A stretch of DNA of 42,988 nt. It comes from CAYRHN01 sp964424115. GTDB taxonomy: Bacteria; Chloroflexota; Anaerolineae; Anaerolineales; Anaerolineaceae. Positions 30,814 to 39,786 of this stretch are shown here, piece by piece. Within the stretch, counting starts at the first letter, position 1. Each line of letters opens with the position of its first letter. The notes under the pieces were generated by a model, which saw nothing but the letters and a program-made list of their open reading frames with translations, made no database searches and was not told the DNA's origin. A program made the translations under genes and the position numbers. Where the stretch lies: contig CAYRHN010000022.1 in assembly GCA_964424115.1 (NCBI GenBank), forward strand, positions 1-42,988. The letters are read 5' to 3'.

Positions 30814-31877
30814 GAAAGCCCATCGACCTTCACGCGATCCACGCCTATTTCAAGCGGCTGGAACAACAGGATCGATACTCCGGTGTGGTCTTGATCACCC
30901 AGGATCGGTCCGAGTTGTTCTCAGCCGCTTACGGCTATGCCAATCGAGCCTGGAAGGTCAAACCCACCCTCGAAACCCGCTTCGACACCGCCTCGATCAC
31001 CAAGCTGTTCACCGCCATGGCAGCTCTGCAGTTGGTGGATCAAGGCCGGCTGTCCCTGGATACCCCCGCTGTGGATTACCTGGGGCTTCAAGGAACGGCC
31101 ATCTCCCCCGATGCGACACTTTTTCACCTGCTCACCCATTCCTCCGGGATTGCCGACGATGCCGATGAAGAAGCCGGAGAAGATTATGCCGACCTGTGGA
31201 TCAACAAGGCCAACTACTCGGTCACCCAGGCGGTCGACTTCCTGCCGCAATTTGCTCACAAACCCGCCAACTTCCCCCCGGGGCAGGGCGCGCGGTATTG
31301 CAATTGCGCTTTTGTCCTGGCCGGCTTGATGATTGAGAAGGCCAGCGGCATGCCCTATCGCGATTTTGTGCAGCAAAACATCTTTGCTCCATCCGGCATG
31401 ACGCGCAGCGGCTTCTTCCGCATGGATGAGGTGACAGAAGATCTGGCGGAAGGCAGTGATCCCATTTACGACCCGCAAGGGCATCTCACCGGATGGAAGA
31501 AGAACATCTACTCCTTCCCGCCCATCGGCACGCCGGATGGCGGGGCGCATGTCACTGCCGGGGATCTGGTTAGATTCCTGCATGCCGCACAGGACGGCAA
31601 GCTGCTGGGGCCGGACTCAACGAACAAGTTCTTCACCCCACAGGTCTTCAAAGCAGAACGAAAATCCTTCGACCATTATTTTGGTTTTGGGCTTGAATTC
31701 CTATTGGAGAAGAACAGCCACAAGGTCATCGCCTACCACAAAGATGGTCAGAACGCGGGGGTCAGCGGGATCATCCGCCACATGGTGGAAACCAACATCA
31801 GCATGGTCTTGTTATCCAATATGGAAGACGGGGTTTGGGAACCGGTCTGGGAAATCTATGATATGCTTAACCCATGA
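30810..31877 (+). CDS. serine hydrolase of the beta-lactamase/PBP family
   Basis: A 355-residue class-C beta-lactamase-like hydrolase. The SxxK motif is Ser62-Ile-Thr-Lys65 (DTASITKLFTAMA), the second motif is YCN (RYCNCAFVLAG, about residue 165), and HKDGQNAGVSG near residue 310 takes the place of KTG. There is no signal peptide, so the protein appears cytoplasmic, pointing to an esterase or peptidase instead of a cell-wall enzyme. It overlaps both neighbours by ATGA. Confidence 0.88.
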   Translation: MRKPIDLHAIHAYFKRLEQQDRYSGVVLITQDRSELFSAAYGYANRAWKVKPTLETRFDTASITKLFTAMAALQLVDQGRLSLDTPAVDYLGLQGTAISPDATLFHLLTHSSGIADDADEEAGEDYADLWINKANYSVTQAVDFLPQFAHKPANFPPGQGARYCNCAFVLAGLMIEKASGMPYRDFVQQNIFAPSGMTRSGFFRMDEVTEDLAEGSDPIYDPQGHLTGWKKNIYSFPPIGTPDGGAHVTAGDLVRFLHAAQDGKLLGPDSTNKFFTPQVFKAERKSFDHYFGFGLEFLLEKNSHKVIAYHKDGQNAGVSGIIRHMVETNISMVLLSNMEDGVWEPVWEIYDMLNP

Positions 31878-32428
31878 TCCCACCATCTTTCCTGCAAAGT
31901 GAACATATCTCTCTGCGCCCGCTGGAAAAGGCCGATGCGCCGCTGCTGCTGACCTGGTTTAATGACCCCGAGATCCGCGCTCTCACCGGTGAAACCTTGC
32001 CCACTTCATCAAGCGGGCTAGAGGCCTACCTACAACGCCTGGAAACCGATACCAGCCGGGTATGGTTTGGCGTTGTGGAGCGCTCCAACGAGCGGTTGAT
32101 CGGTGAAACCGGCCTGCTGCGCATGTTCCCGGCCTGGCGCAATACAGATTTGTCGATCATCCTGGGCGACAAGTCCAGCTGGAGAAAAGGCTATGGGCGC
32201 GAAGTCATGCTGCTGATGTTGGATTTTGCTTTTGGAGCGCTCAACTTCCACCGGGTGGCGATTGGGGTGGTGGGCAGTAATACCCGCGCCCTGCGTTTTT
32301 ACGAGAAGATTGGATTTCAGCGTGAAGGCATCCAGCGCGACGGATATTTCATCAACCATGCTTACCAGGATTTCATCATGATGAGCATCTTGGAGGATGA
32401 ATTTCGCGCCTTGTACAAAAAAGGATAG
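31874..32428 (+). CDS. GNAT acetyltransferase, RimJ/RimL type
   Basis: A 184-residue acetyltransferase of the RimJ/RimL/SpeG branch: ISLRPLEKADAPLLLTWFND at the start (partly quoted), WFGVVERSNERLIGETGL, LGDKSSWRKGYGREVMLLML (acetyl-CoA loop, near residue 96) and NTRALRFYEKIGFQREG near residue 135. It acetylates an amine, possibly a protein N-terminus or a small molecule. ATGA overlap with the serine hydrolase upstream and a 5-nt gap to the P450 place it inside the operon. Confidence 0.9.
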   Translation: MIPPSFLQSEHISLRPLEKADAPLLLTWFNDPEIRALTGETLPTSSSGLEAYLQRLETDTSRVWFGVVERSNERLIGETGLLRMFPAWRNTDLSIILGDKSSWRKGYGREVMLLMLDFAFGALNFHRVAIGVVGSNTRALRFYEKIGFQREGIQRDGYFINHAYQDFIMMSILEDEFRALYKKG

Positions 32429-32433
32429 GGAAT

Positions 32434-33804
32434 ATGGCTACGGCAAGAACAAAAGAGATCACCTGGCGCAGCGGCCCATCCGACGCGCCGCTTCCGCCTA
32501 TGGTGCCCGGCCTGCCGGGGATCGGTTCCGCCCTGGAGATGTTCACTGATGTGCTTGGTTTCCTGGTCAAACAATACCAGATCATGGGGCCGATCTTCCG
32601 CGTGAAAGTGTTGAATGAGATCTACACGGTCATTGCCGGACCTCAAGCCAACCAGTTCATGAGCCGGGAGGGCAACACCCACTTCCGTTCCAAAGAATTT
32701 TGGGAACGGCTGGATCATGAAATGGGCGCCCAGACAACCCTGATCAGTTCGGATGGAGAGGTACACACGCGCCTGCGCCAGATGTCCAAGGCAGGTTATT
32801 CCCGCAGCGTGCTCGAGGCCCACCTGCCGGAGGTGGTATCCCTGACGCGCAAAGCATTAGAAAATTGGCCGATCGGTGAAAGCCGGCCAGTGTATCCGTT
32901 CTTCCAGGAGCTGATCACCGAGCAATTGGGCACCATCATCGTTGGTACAGCTCCGGGGGATTATACGCGCGACGTAGTAGATTTTGTGCGCACCGGCCTG
33001 CTCACTCTGGTTACCCGGCAGCGCCCGGATATCCTGCGCCAGCTTCCACGCTACAAAGAAGCTCGCGCCCGCTCTTTCGAGCTGGGCAACCGCATTCTGG
33101 AGTGGCATCGGCACAACCCGCCCGGCAAAGACCGCCAACCCAACCTGATCGATGATGCTCTGGGGGCGGCTCACCAGGGCGACCTGCTGAATGAAAGTGA
33201 TTTGATGCCGCTTGCGCTCGGCCCCTACATCGCCGGGTTAGACACGGCTGCCAGCACCGCCGCCTCGCTGATGTACGCCCTCTTCAAATACCCGCAGATC
33301 ATGCGCGGGGTATTGCAGGAGGCCGAGACTTTATTCGATACAGAAGGGCCTACCCCCGCCAAACTTCGCGAACTGGATATTCTCGACCGCGCCCTGCGCG
33401 AAACCCTGCGTCGTTACCCGATCGCCCCGGCCCTGCAGCGCACGGTTGTGGAACCATTCGAGTTCGCCGGTTTCCGTGTGGAAGCCGAGGGGCGTGTTTT
33501 CATTGGCACCACCGTGGCGCATTTCATTCCCGAGCTGCATCCCGATCCCTACAAATTTGATATTGACCGTTATCGGGATCCGCGCAACGAACAGCGCATC
33601 AGTGGTGGATTTGCGCCGTTTGGGCTGGGCTCGCACGCCTGCCTGGGCTCGGCGCTGGCCGAAGCACAGATCCAACTGACGGTTGCCGCTTTGCTGCATT
33701 ACGGCAGCTTCATCATGGATCCGCCTTATTACCGGCTTAAGATGCGCAGCGCTCCCACCCCTGCCCCAAATTCCAGCTTCAAGATGCGCCTGATCAATAA
33801 GTGA
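32434..33804 (+). CDS. cytochrome P450
   Basis: A 456-residue soluble-type P450. Visible motifs are the I-helix oxygen-activation segment AGLDTAAST (about 268-276), the K-helix ExxR in LRETLRRYP (about 320), and the haem loop FGLGSHACLGSALAEAQ with the thiolate ligand Cys403. There is no N-terminal membrane anchor, so it should use soluble electron donors; a single-cluster ferredoxin is encoded 0.9 kb downstream in the same run. Substrate unknown. It is 5 nt after the GNAT gene. Confidence 0.94.
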   Translation: MATARTKEITWRSGPSDAPLPPMVPGLPGIGSALEMFTDVLGFLVKQYQIMGPIFRVKVLNEIYTVIAGPQANQFMSREGNTHFRSKEFWERLDHEMGAQTTLISSDGEVHTRLRQMSKAGYSRSVLEAHLPEVVSLTRKALENWPIGESRPVYPFFQELITEQLGTIIVGTAPGDYTRDVVDFVRTGLLTLVTRQRPDILRQLPRYKEARARSFELGNRILEWHRHNPPGKDRQPNLIDDALGAAHQGDLLNESDLMPLALGPYIAGLDTAASTAASLMYALFKYPQIMRGVLQEAETLFDTEGPTPAKLRELDILDRALRETLRRYPIAPALQRTVVEPFEFAGFRVEAEGRVFIGTTVAHFIPELHPDPYKFDIDRYRDPRNEQRISGGFAPFGLGSHACLGSALAEAQIQLTVAALLHYGSFIMDPPYYRLKMRSAPTPAPNSSFKMRLINK

Positions 33805-33819
33805 CTCTCAAGGAAATTA

Positions 33820-34647
33820 ATGCTGCCGATCATCGAATGCGATTGTGTGGAAATAAACGGCACGCGTCTTTACTATGAGATGGCAGGAGAGAGCGAAATT
33901 CCCCTGGTGCTGGTGCATGCGGGGATTGCAGATTGCCGTATGTGGGATGGACAATTTGCTGCTCTGGCACAAGAAATGCGCGTATTGCGGTACGATATGC
34001 GCGGATATGGACAGAGTTTTCCTGCTACCGGTGAATTTTCGCACGCCGCTGACCTGTTGGGCTTGCTGGATCATCTGAGCATCCCACGCGCAGTGCTGGT
34101 GGGCTGCTCCAAAGGCGGGAGTGCTGCGCTTGATCTGGCGCTGGCCCATCCCCTGCGCGCCGCCGGGTTGGGGTTAGTCTGTTCGGCGCCGCCCGGTTTT
34201 CCATTTGAGGGTGAACCCCCGCGCCAGTGGGAAGAAATGACGGCTGCTTTCCGCCGGAGGGATTTCTGGCGGGCAGCCGAGTTGGATGTGGAAATATGGG
34301 TGGATGGTCCCCATCGAACTCCCGACCAGGTGAATGCATCGGTGCGCGAACTGGTGCGGGTGATGGATATGACCGCACTGGCCAATGAGGCCAACGGACT
34401 GGGCAGCGAAACCTGGCTGAACGCACAGGCTGCAACCTGCGTGGAGGAACTGCGCCTGCCTACACTGGTGGTGATCGGCGAGCTGGATGATCCAAACATT
34501 ATCCGGGCCGGCAACTGGTTGGCCAAAACGATCCCAAACGCGCAATGCACGCGCTTTCCGCAGGCGGCTCACCTGCCAAACATGGAGCAACCCGAAGAAT
34601 TTAACCGCATGCTGCGTAAATTCATACGCGGCATCCCAGAAAAGTAA
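33820..34647 (+). CDS. alpha/beta hydrolase
   Basis: A 275-residue alpha/beta-hydrolase. The oxyanion-hole motif is HAG (LVLVHAGIADCRMW, about 27-40), the nucleophile elbow is GCSKGG with Ser97, an acid is likely in IGELDDPNI near residue 223, and the catalytic His lies in FPQAAHLPN near residue 250. Family members hydrolyse esters, lactones or C-C bonds. It follows the P450 gene after 15 nt, so the two may act on the same compound, which is inference. Confidence 0.9.
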   Translation: MLPIIECDCVEINGTRLYYEMAGESEIPLVLVHAGIADCRMWDGQFAALAQEMRVLRYDMRGYGQSFPATGEFSHAADLLGLLDHLSIPRAVLVGCSKGGSAALDLALAHPLRAAGLGLVCSAPPGFPFEGEPPRQWEEMTAAFRRRDFWRAAELDVEIWVDGPHRTPDQVNASVRELVRVMDMTALANEANGLGSETWLNAQAATCVEELRLPTLVVIGELDDPNIIRAGNWLAKTIPNAQCTRFPQAAHLPNMEQPEEFNRMLRKFIRGIPEK

Positions 34648-34698
34648 TGCATTGGTGGTAAAATTGGGACGTTTACTTTATCGCAAAGGAGATAAGAA

Positions 34699-34887
34699 AT
34701 GAAGGTTCGTATTGATACTGATCTGTGCAGCGGCTGCGGTTTGTGCAGCTCTTCGGTTCCGGATGTCTTTGACATGGGCGACGACAATTTTGCCGTGGTG
34801 AAAGTTGCCGTGGTTCCCGCCGCCCTGGAAGGCGCCGTGAAAGATGCCGCCGCGGACTGCCCGAGCGAAGCGATCGTTATCGAGTAA
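34699..34887 (+). CDS. single-cluster ferredoxin
   Basis: A 62-residue ferredoxin with the cluster ligands in DLCSGCGLC at residues 9-17 and a distal CPSEAI near residue 54. Four Cys allow one [4Fe-4S] cluster, as in ferredoxins that reduce bacterial P450s. It is acidic, as expected. AAGGAG precedes the ATG. It is the last gene of the run that includes the P450 and is followed by a strong terminator. A reductase is not encoded nearby. Confidence 0.92.
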   Translation: MKVRIDTDLCSGCGLCSSSVPDVFDMGDDNFAVVKVAVVPAALEGAVKDAAADCPSEAIVIE

Positions 34888-34902
34888 TTCCGAATGCATA
34901 GA

Positions 34903-34941
34903 ACATCACCGGGTTTCCAATGGATGCCCGGTGATGTTTTT
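34903..34941 (+). terminator. terminator of the tld-P450-ferredoxin run
   Basis: ACATCACCGGG (34903-34913) pairs with CCCGGTGATGT (34927-34937) and is followed by a run of T. It is a strong intrinsic terminator. Confidence 0.9.
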
Positions 34942-34981
34942 AATCAAGATTTTATCTTTTAGCTCGCAAAAAAGGCACAGC

Positions 34982-35704
34982 ATGGGTTTTCCTTCTACAT
35001 TCTTCACCCTGCAATGGGAATTCGCCCAACGGATGGCTGCATTGGAAGATCTGGAACTTCCAACCGCGCTGATGGCATATACCTATTATTACATTTCTTT
35101 TGGGTTAGGGCGGGACTTCGACCCGGAAAATCCGATCTGGCAAACCTATCTGTCCGGGCAGGAACGTTGCCCGGACGGCGCAGCCTGGAGCCACCAATTC
35201 TACCGGCAACGACAGATCGAACTACCTCCCCGCCAGGTGGAAAATGCTTTCGGATGCTTCTCCTATACCATGTAGCCGGAAAACCGCATCCGGCTGCATT
35301 TCCGCAACGCCGACCCAGAGGGGGTCGCGCCCCTAAGCGACGAAAGGCTGCCTACCCGGCTGGCAGAATTAAAAGCACTATTCTCTGCGCTGCGGCCTTT
35401 GGTAGGCGGGTCTGCAACAGTAATAGGCGGCTCCTGGCTGTATAACTTGCCCGCTTACAGACGCCTTTTCCCGCCCCAGTATCTGGGCAGTGCACAACCC
35501 AGCTACGAGGATTTCCCTTTCCTGGCGCTGTGGGGTCAATTCCTTGACCGGGAAAACGAGCTTCGACCCGGCCCCGCCGCCCAATTCCGCCCAAACCTGG
35601 CCGCTGCCACCTCCCCGCAGCAGGCCAGGCAAGCCTTCCCCTTCCCCATGCTCCGCGCGGCAGGGGAGATCACCGAGTTCTACCAATTCTATGCCTGCGG
35701 TTGA
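34982..35704 (+). pseudogene. unknown gene interrupted by one in-frame TAG
   Basis: The frame runs for 240 codons from the ATG at 34982 (AAAGG 7 nt upstream) and is broken only by TAG at 35273-35275, 97 codons in. On both sides the composition is that of a real protein: before it, FTLQWEFAQRMAALEDL and YTYYYISFGLGRDFDPENP; after it, RIRLHFRNADPEG and GGSWLYNLPAYRRLFPPQYL (in part) up to the TGA at 35702. The whole is about 240 residues, rich in aromatic residues, family unknown to me. A single C-to-T change of CAG would explain it. The end overlaps the convergent MFS gene by 16 nt. Recent nonsense mutation, sequencing error and read-through cannot be told apart here. Confidence 0.7.
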
Positions 35705-36936
35705 GATTCGTCCGATTTCTTGGGCAGGTGGAATTTAAACCATACTGGCAGGATTGAAAGCAGCGCCGCGCCAGCGGTCACCAGGAATGGCGAACGGGGA
35801 CCAAATTTGGCCCACATTTGCGCACCCAGCCAGGGGGCAGGTAACGAGATCAATCCAATGCTGCTGTTGAAGAAACCAAAGGCGGTCCCACGCAAGTTCT
35901 CGGGAATTGCTTTGGTAACCAGGGAATTGTAAGCGGGAGACATCAAGGAATAGGCTAAACCCATCATCACGGCTGCCAGGATGAATCCGCTAAAACCACC
36001 TGCAGCGACGAAGACGATCATCGATAAAGATTCCAGGCCAAACCCGACCATGATCACCTTGCGTTCTCCCACCCGGTCAACCAACCAACCGGACAGGGTG
36101 GTAAGGATCATCATGGTCAGGCCGAGGGCAGAGGAAGTCAGCCCAATCTGCTCCACGGTCAGGCCGCCGATCTGTTGCAAGTAAAGCGGCTGCAGGTCAT
36201 TGGAAAGCAAGTAGGCGATATCCCGCACCCCATCTGTGAAGAAGATCCAGGTGATAATCCCACCGGCAGTCAGCAAGCCCACCATTAGACCCAGGTTAGC
36301 CCGGAAACCGCCCAGGCTGAAGGGTTTTCCGGTGCCGGGCGCCTGACGTTGATAGCGGACAGCCATGCGCACCCGCAGTACCGCTGCCAGAACATAGAAA
36401 ATCATGGCCACCAGGTAGAGCGATTTGTAACCCAGGCGCCCCGCCAGCAAACCGCCTAACGGACCGCCCACCACCGATACAATCATGAACAGGCTGTCGG
36501 TGAAGCCAAAAACACGCCCTCGTTGATCTTCGCTGCATTGCTCGGCCACAAAGGCCGCATAGGAAGGCCCGACCATAGAACTGGAAACATATTCCAGGCC
36601 AAGCGAAAGCAAGACCCACTCCCAGGAAGGCGCCAACCAGAAGCCCATGTAGCCGAGGCAGGAAATGGCGCTGCCGATGGCAATGGTACGCAGGCGGCCG
36701 ATCGTGTCCGACATCCAACCGCCAAAGATCTGCATGACCATCGGCACCAGCGAGGCAACCGAAAAGACCGTTCCAATCTGCTCGACTGTAGCGTGCATAT
36801 CAGCCAGGTAGACCGGCAGAAAGGTGTAGACCATCACTCCGGCTGTGTTGGCCAGGATCATACCGAGCATGAACCAGCGCATGGTGGGATTGAGCAGTCC
36901 GAAGGTATTGGCTTTAAGACGGGAGAACAGGGACAT
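35689..36936 (-). CDS. major facilitator superfamily transporter
   Basis: A 415-residue MFS protein with twelve predicted membrane helices. The loop between helices 2 and 3 carries the family motif FGGWMSDTIGRLRTIAIG, repeated in the second half as LSGWLVDRVGERKVIMVG. GPLGGLLAGRLGY (helix 5, motif C-like region) hints at a drug/H+ antiporter-type exporter, but substrate cannot be assigned. It is divergent from the HEAT-like gene. A TGT-TATACT extended -10 (36943-36948) ends 6 nt before the ATG. Confidence 0.92.
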   Translation of the reverse strand: MSLFSRLKANTFGLLNPTMRWFMLGMILANTAGVMVYTFLPVYLADMHATVEQIGTVFSVASLVPMVMQIFGGWMSDTIGRLRTIAIGSAISCLGYMGFWLAPSWEWVLLSLGLEYVSSSMVGPSYAAFVAEQCSEDQRGRVFGFTDSLFMIVSVVGGPLGGLLAGRLGYKSLYLVAMIFYVLAAVLRVRMAVRYQRQAPGTGKPFSLGGFRANLGLMVGLLTAGGIITWIFFTDGVRDIAYLLSNDLQPLYLQQIGGLTVEQIGLTSSALGLTMMILTTLSGWLVDRVGERKVIMVGFGLESLSMIVFVAAGGFSGFILAAVMMGLAYSLMSPAYNSLVTKAIPENLRGTAFGFFNSSIGLISLPAPWLGAQMWAKFGPRSPFLVTAGAALLSILPVWFKFHLPKKSDESQPQA

Positions 36937-36942
36937 GGATCA

Positions 36943-36948
36943 AGTATA
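36943..36948 (-). promoter_or_regulatory. extended -10 of the MFS gene
   Basis: TGT followed by TATACT on the minus strand, 6 nt before the ATG at 36936, with no Shine-Dalgarno, suggesting a leaderless mRNA. Confidence 0.55.
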
Positions 36949-37085
36949 ACAAGAAAACAGCAGGCCAGACGACATCCTCGCCGCGTTTCATTCTTAAGGA
37001 TGAGAAAGAAATCGTGATATGATATTAATTTGGATCAGGTGGCCGAAAATACTCCCCTCCCTGGTCCCAAACGGACAAAAATTCC

Positions 37086-37832
37086 ATGCAAAAATCATCT
37101 GCTTATCGCAACATACTGCCCACCCTCCCGGAGTGGGAACCCTACCTGCTGGCCGAATCCGGCCTGCCCGGGCCGCGCGGCAACCTGGAGCTGGCGTTTG
37201 TGGTGGCTGAACTGGGCGCCCCGGAATTTTTCCGCCGCTGCCTGGCCTATACTGCCGAACTGGCTCCCACCAACACGCCAGAGGAGTTTCTGGCCTTTTG
37301 CGGCGCGTTGGGACACGGACGCCTGCTGTTGGAGGGGGACCCATCTGCGCCGGCCATCTTGCAAGCTTGCGCAAACGATCTGCGCTGGCGCACGCGCGAG
37401 GCAGCTGCCATGGCGCTGCAGATAGTCGGCGACCGGGATATGCCGCGTGCCATCCAGATCGCCAGGGAGTGGAGCCGGGGGACACGGTTGGAACAGCGTG
37501 CCGCCGCGGCAGCTTTATGCGAACCACGTTTGTTAAAACAGGTGGACTCAGCCCTGGCTACGTTGGAGATCCTGAATGCGATCACTGCCACCCTACCTGG
37601 CGCAGAAGACCGCCTGAGCGAGAATTTCAAGACCCTGCGCCAGGGATTGGGTTACTGCTGGAGCGTGGCGGTGGCCGCTCTGCCTAACCAGGGAAAGAAG
37701 ATGATGGAGAAATGGCTCACAAATCCCAACCCGGATATCCGCTGGCTGATGCGCGAGAACTTGAAAAAGAACCGAATGCAGCGCATGGATGCGGAATGGA
37801 CATCGGAATGGACAAAACGATTAAATCTGTAA
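37086..37832 (+). CDS. HEAT-like alpha-helical repeat protein
   Basis: A 248-residue protein that appears wholly alpha-helical with repeated Leu/Ala patterns resembling HEAT repeats, for example RTREAAAMALQIVGDRDMPRA near residue 104 (in part) and NPDIRWLMRENLKKNRM near the end, the latter typical of DNA-alkylation-repair-like helical repeats. It has no membrane segment. The function is unknown; such proteins usually bind other proteins or nucleic acid. There is no good Shine-Dalgarno. Confidence 0.7.
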   Translation: MQKSSAYRNILPTLPEWEPYLLAESGLPGPRGNLELAFVVAELGAPEFFRRCLAYTAELAPTNTPEEFLAFCGALGHGRLLLEGDPSAPAILQACANDLRWRTREAAAMALQIVGDRDMPRAIQIAREWSRGTRLEQRAAAAALCEPRLLKQVDSALATLEILNAITATLPGAEDRLSENFKTLRQGLGYCWSVAVAALPNQGKKMMEKWLTNPNPDIRWLMRENLKKNRMQRMDAEWTSEWTKRLNL

Positions 37833-37898
37833 TCATTCCCGGTCATAACAAGTAGCTATTTTTAAAATAGGTGCTAAGATAATTGTTTAGATACACAC

Positions 37899-38804
37899 AT
37901 GAAGATCACCGCTTTCTTTGCGAAACGCAGTAAATTCTTCTGGATTCTAGCCTGTATGGGGCTGGTCCTTGTTCTTGGTGTTTCGGATCTCATCACCGGC
38001 TATGAATACAGCTTTTCGCTTTTCTACTTGATCCCAATTGTAATGGCCGCATGGTACGTGGGAACACGAGCCGGCCTGCTGATTGCTGGCTTGAGCGCGG
38101 TGATCTGGTTCCTGGCAGACATCGGCAGCGGGAACCAATATTCTAGCTCGATCGCCTACCTGTGGAATGTACTCATCCGCCTTGGGTTCTATCTGATCGT
38201 GGTAACACTGCTCTTCAACCTGAAGCGGGCGCTAACCACTGAGCAGGAACTGGCTCGCCTGGATTACAACACCGGCGCGGTCAATGCACGCTATTTTTAC
38301 GAACTGGCCCAGTTGGAAATTGACCGTCTAAACCGTTACAAACACTCCCTGGCAATGGCTTATATCGACCTGGATAATTTCAAACTGATCAATGACCGAT
38401 TTGGGCACAGCATTGGCGATCAGGTTCTACGCCGTGTTGTGCAAATTCTACACGGCCAAATCCGGCGCAATGACATTATTGCCCGTATGGGAGGAGATGA
38501 ATTTGCCTTGCTCTTATCGGAGATCGATCAAATAGATGTAGAACATGTTATAAAAAGAATCTCGTCCAACCTCCAGGCCGACATGGAAGAAAATCACTGG
38601 CCAGTCACTTTCAGCATTGGAGTAGTGAAATTTCAGACTTCGCCTGAAAATGTAGATGAAATGGTCAAAGCTGCCGACCAGGCAATGTATACGATTAAGA
38701 ATGGGGCCAAGAATGGGGTCTTCTTCACAGATTATAATAAGCCTTCAACCACACCCGCCTTCGCGGCTATCACGACCAAACCGCGCAAGAACCCTTTCCA
38801 ATAA
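37899..38804 (+). CDS. membrane-bound diguanylate cyclase (GGDEF)
   Basis: A 301-residue protein with four hydrophobic segments in residues 14-108 followed by a GGDEF domain. The active-site loop GGDEF is intact at 198-202 (ARMGGDEFALLLS), and LDNFKLINDRFGHSIGDQVL (in part) near residue 158 carries the substrate-binding Asn and Asp. It should make c-di-GMP from two GTP. No clear PAS or GAF sensor is present, so the membrane part is the likely sensor. TAGATA (37888-37893) lies 5 nt before the ATG. Confidence 0.92.
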   Translation: MKITAFFAKRSKFFWILACMGLVLVLGVSDLITGYEYSFSLFYLIPIVMAAWYVGTRAGLLIAGLSAVIWFLADIGSGNQYSSSIAYLWNVLIRLGFYLIVVTLLFNLKRALTTEQELARLDYNTGAVNARYFYELAQLEIDRLNRYKHSLAMAYIDLDNFKLINDRFGHSIGDQVLRRVVQILHGQIRRNDIIARMGGDEFALLLSEIDQIDVEHVIKRISSNLQADMEENHWPVTFSIGVVKFQTSPENVDEMVKAADQAMYTIKNGAKNGVFFTDYNKPSTTPAFAAITTKPRKNPFQ

Positions 38805-38919
38805 CGTGCTGACGCCTATCATCCAAAGGGTGATCACCCAAAATCTTTCTAAAACAATCTCTTTTTTTCGTTTATTTCTGTTGTTCTCAATCCAAACCAC
38901 TATTTGAAGGAATTACCAC

Positions 38920-39768
38920 ATGGATTCTTTGATTAATCATGTTGCAGTGGTCACCGGTGCATCTCGCGGCATCGGACTGGCAATTGCCCAGACATTGGCA
39001 CGTGAAGGAGCTGCAGTAGTTGTTTCTGCACGATCCGCGACCGCTGTGGAGCAAGTTGTAAACCACATCACCAGCCAGGGCGGAAAAGTCTCCGGCATAA
39101 CTTGTGATGTCAGTAAGTTGGAACAGATGTATGCATTACGAGAACACGCCTTGCAAGTTTTTGGGCGACTGGATATCTGGATCAACAACGCAGGTATCTC
39201 GGGCCCTTACGGCCCCACAATGGGGGTCTCGCCGGCAGAATTCCACCAGGTTGTGCAGACCAACATTCTCGGTGTTTATCACGGTTCGCGGGTGGCCATG
39301 CAACATTTTATGGAACAACATGCGGGGAAATTGGTCAATATGATTGGGGCAGGAGCATCCTCCCCCACCCCCTTCCAGAGCGCCTATGGCTCCAGCAAAG
39401 CCTGGGTTAAATCCTTCACCATGGCCCTGGCAAAAGAAACCCGCGGAAGTGGAGTGAGCGTGTTCGCTTTTCAACCTGGCATGGTGACCACCGACCTTCT
39501 GATGGACATTCGCGTGATCAGCGGCAACGAACAGCGTCTGAATGTCTTTCCAAAGGTGATCCGCGTCCTGGCCCGTCCGCCGGAAGAACCAGCCAAGCAA
39601 ATGACCTGGGTGGTTTCTTCCGCCACAGATGGAAAGACGGGGAAAATATATCGTATGCCCTTCTTCCTGCATGCCCTGAAAGGTCTGCTCGGATTGTTGT
39701 TCCACCCCAAGGATGTTCCGCAAGTAAAAATGACCAGTGTGGCCTCCTGGGAAAAGCGGTTCGATTGA
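38920..39768 (+). CDS. short-chain dehydrogenase/reductase
   Basis: A 282-residue SDR with cofactor motif GASRGIGLA (about 13-21), NNAG (about 89-92) and the catalytic Tyr156-x3-Lys160 in AYGSSKAWVKSF. The catalytic Ser lies in GAGASSPTPF. Arg after the Gly-rich motif fits NADP preference, but this is weak. The C-terminal 90 residues are longer than in classical members. GAAGGA precedes the ATG. A 12-bp palindrome GGGTGATCACCC (38828-38839) lies in the preceding 115-nt gap. Confidence 0.9.
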   Translation: MDSLINHVAVVTGASRGIGLAIAQTLAREGAAVVVSARSATAVEQVVNHITSQGGKVSGITCDVSKLEQMYALREHALQVFGRLDIWINNAGISGPYGPTMGVSPAEFHQVVQTNILGVYHGSRVAMQHFMEQHAGKLVNMIGAGASSPTPFQSAYGSSKAWVKSFTMALAKETRGSGVSVFAFQPGMVTTDLLMDIRVISGNEQRLNVFPKVIRVLARPPEEPAKQMTWVVSSATDGKTGKIYRMPFFLHALKGLLGLLFHPKDVPQVKMTSVASWEKRFD

Positions 39769-39786
39769 TGGAGGGTTATTTTTAAG

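Noticed and set aside
27322..34887. A complete RiPP biosynthetic cluster
   Set aside because: No YcaO, lanthipeptide synthase, radical SAM enzyme or convincing precursor peptide is visible; only the weaker operon observation is reported.
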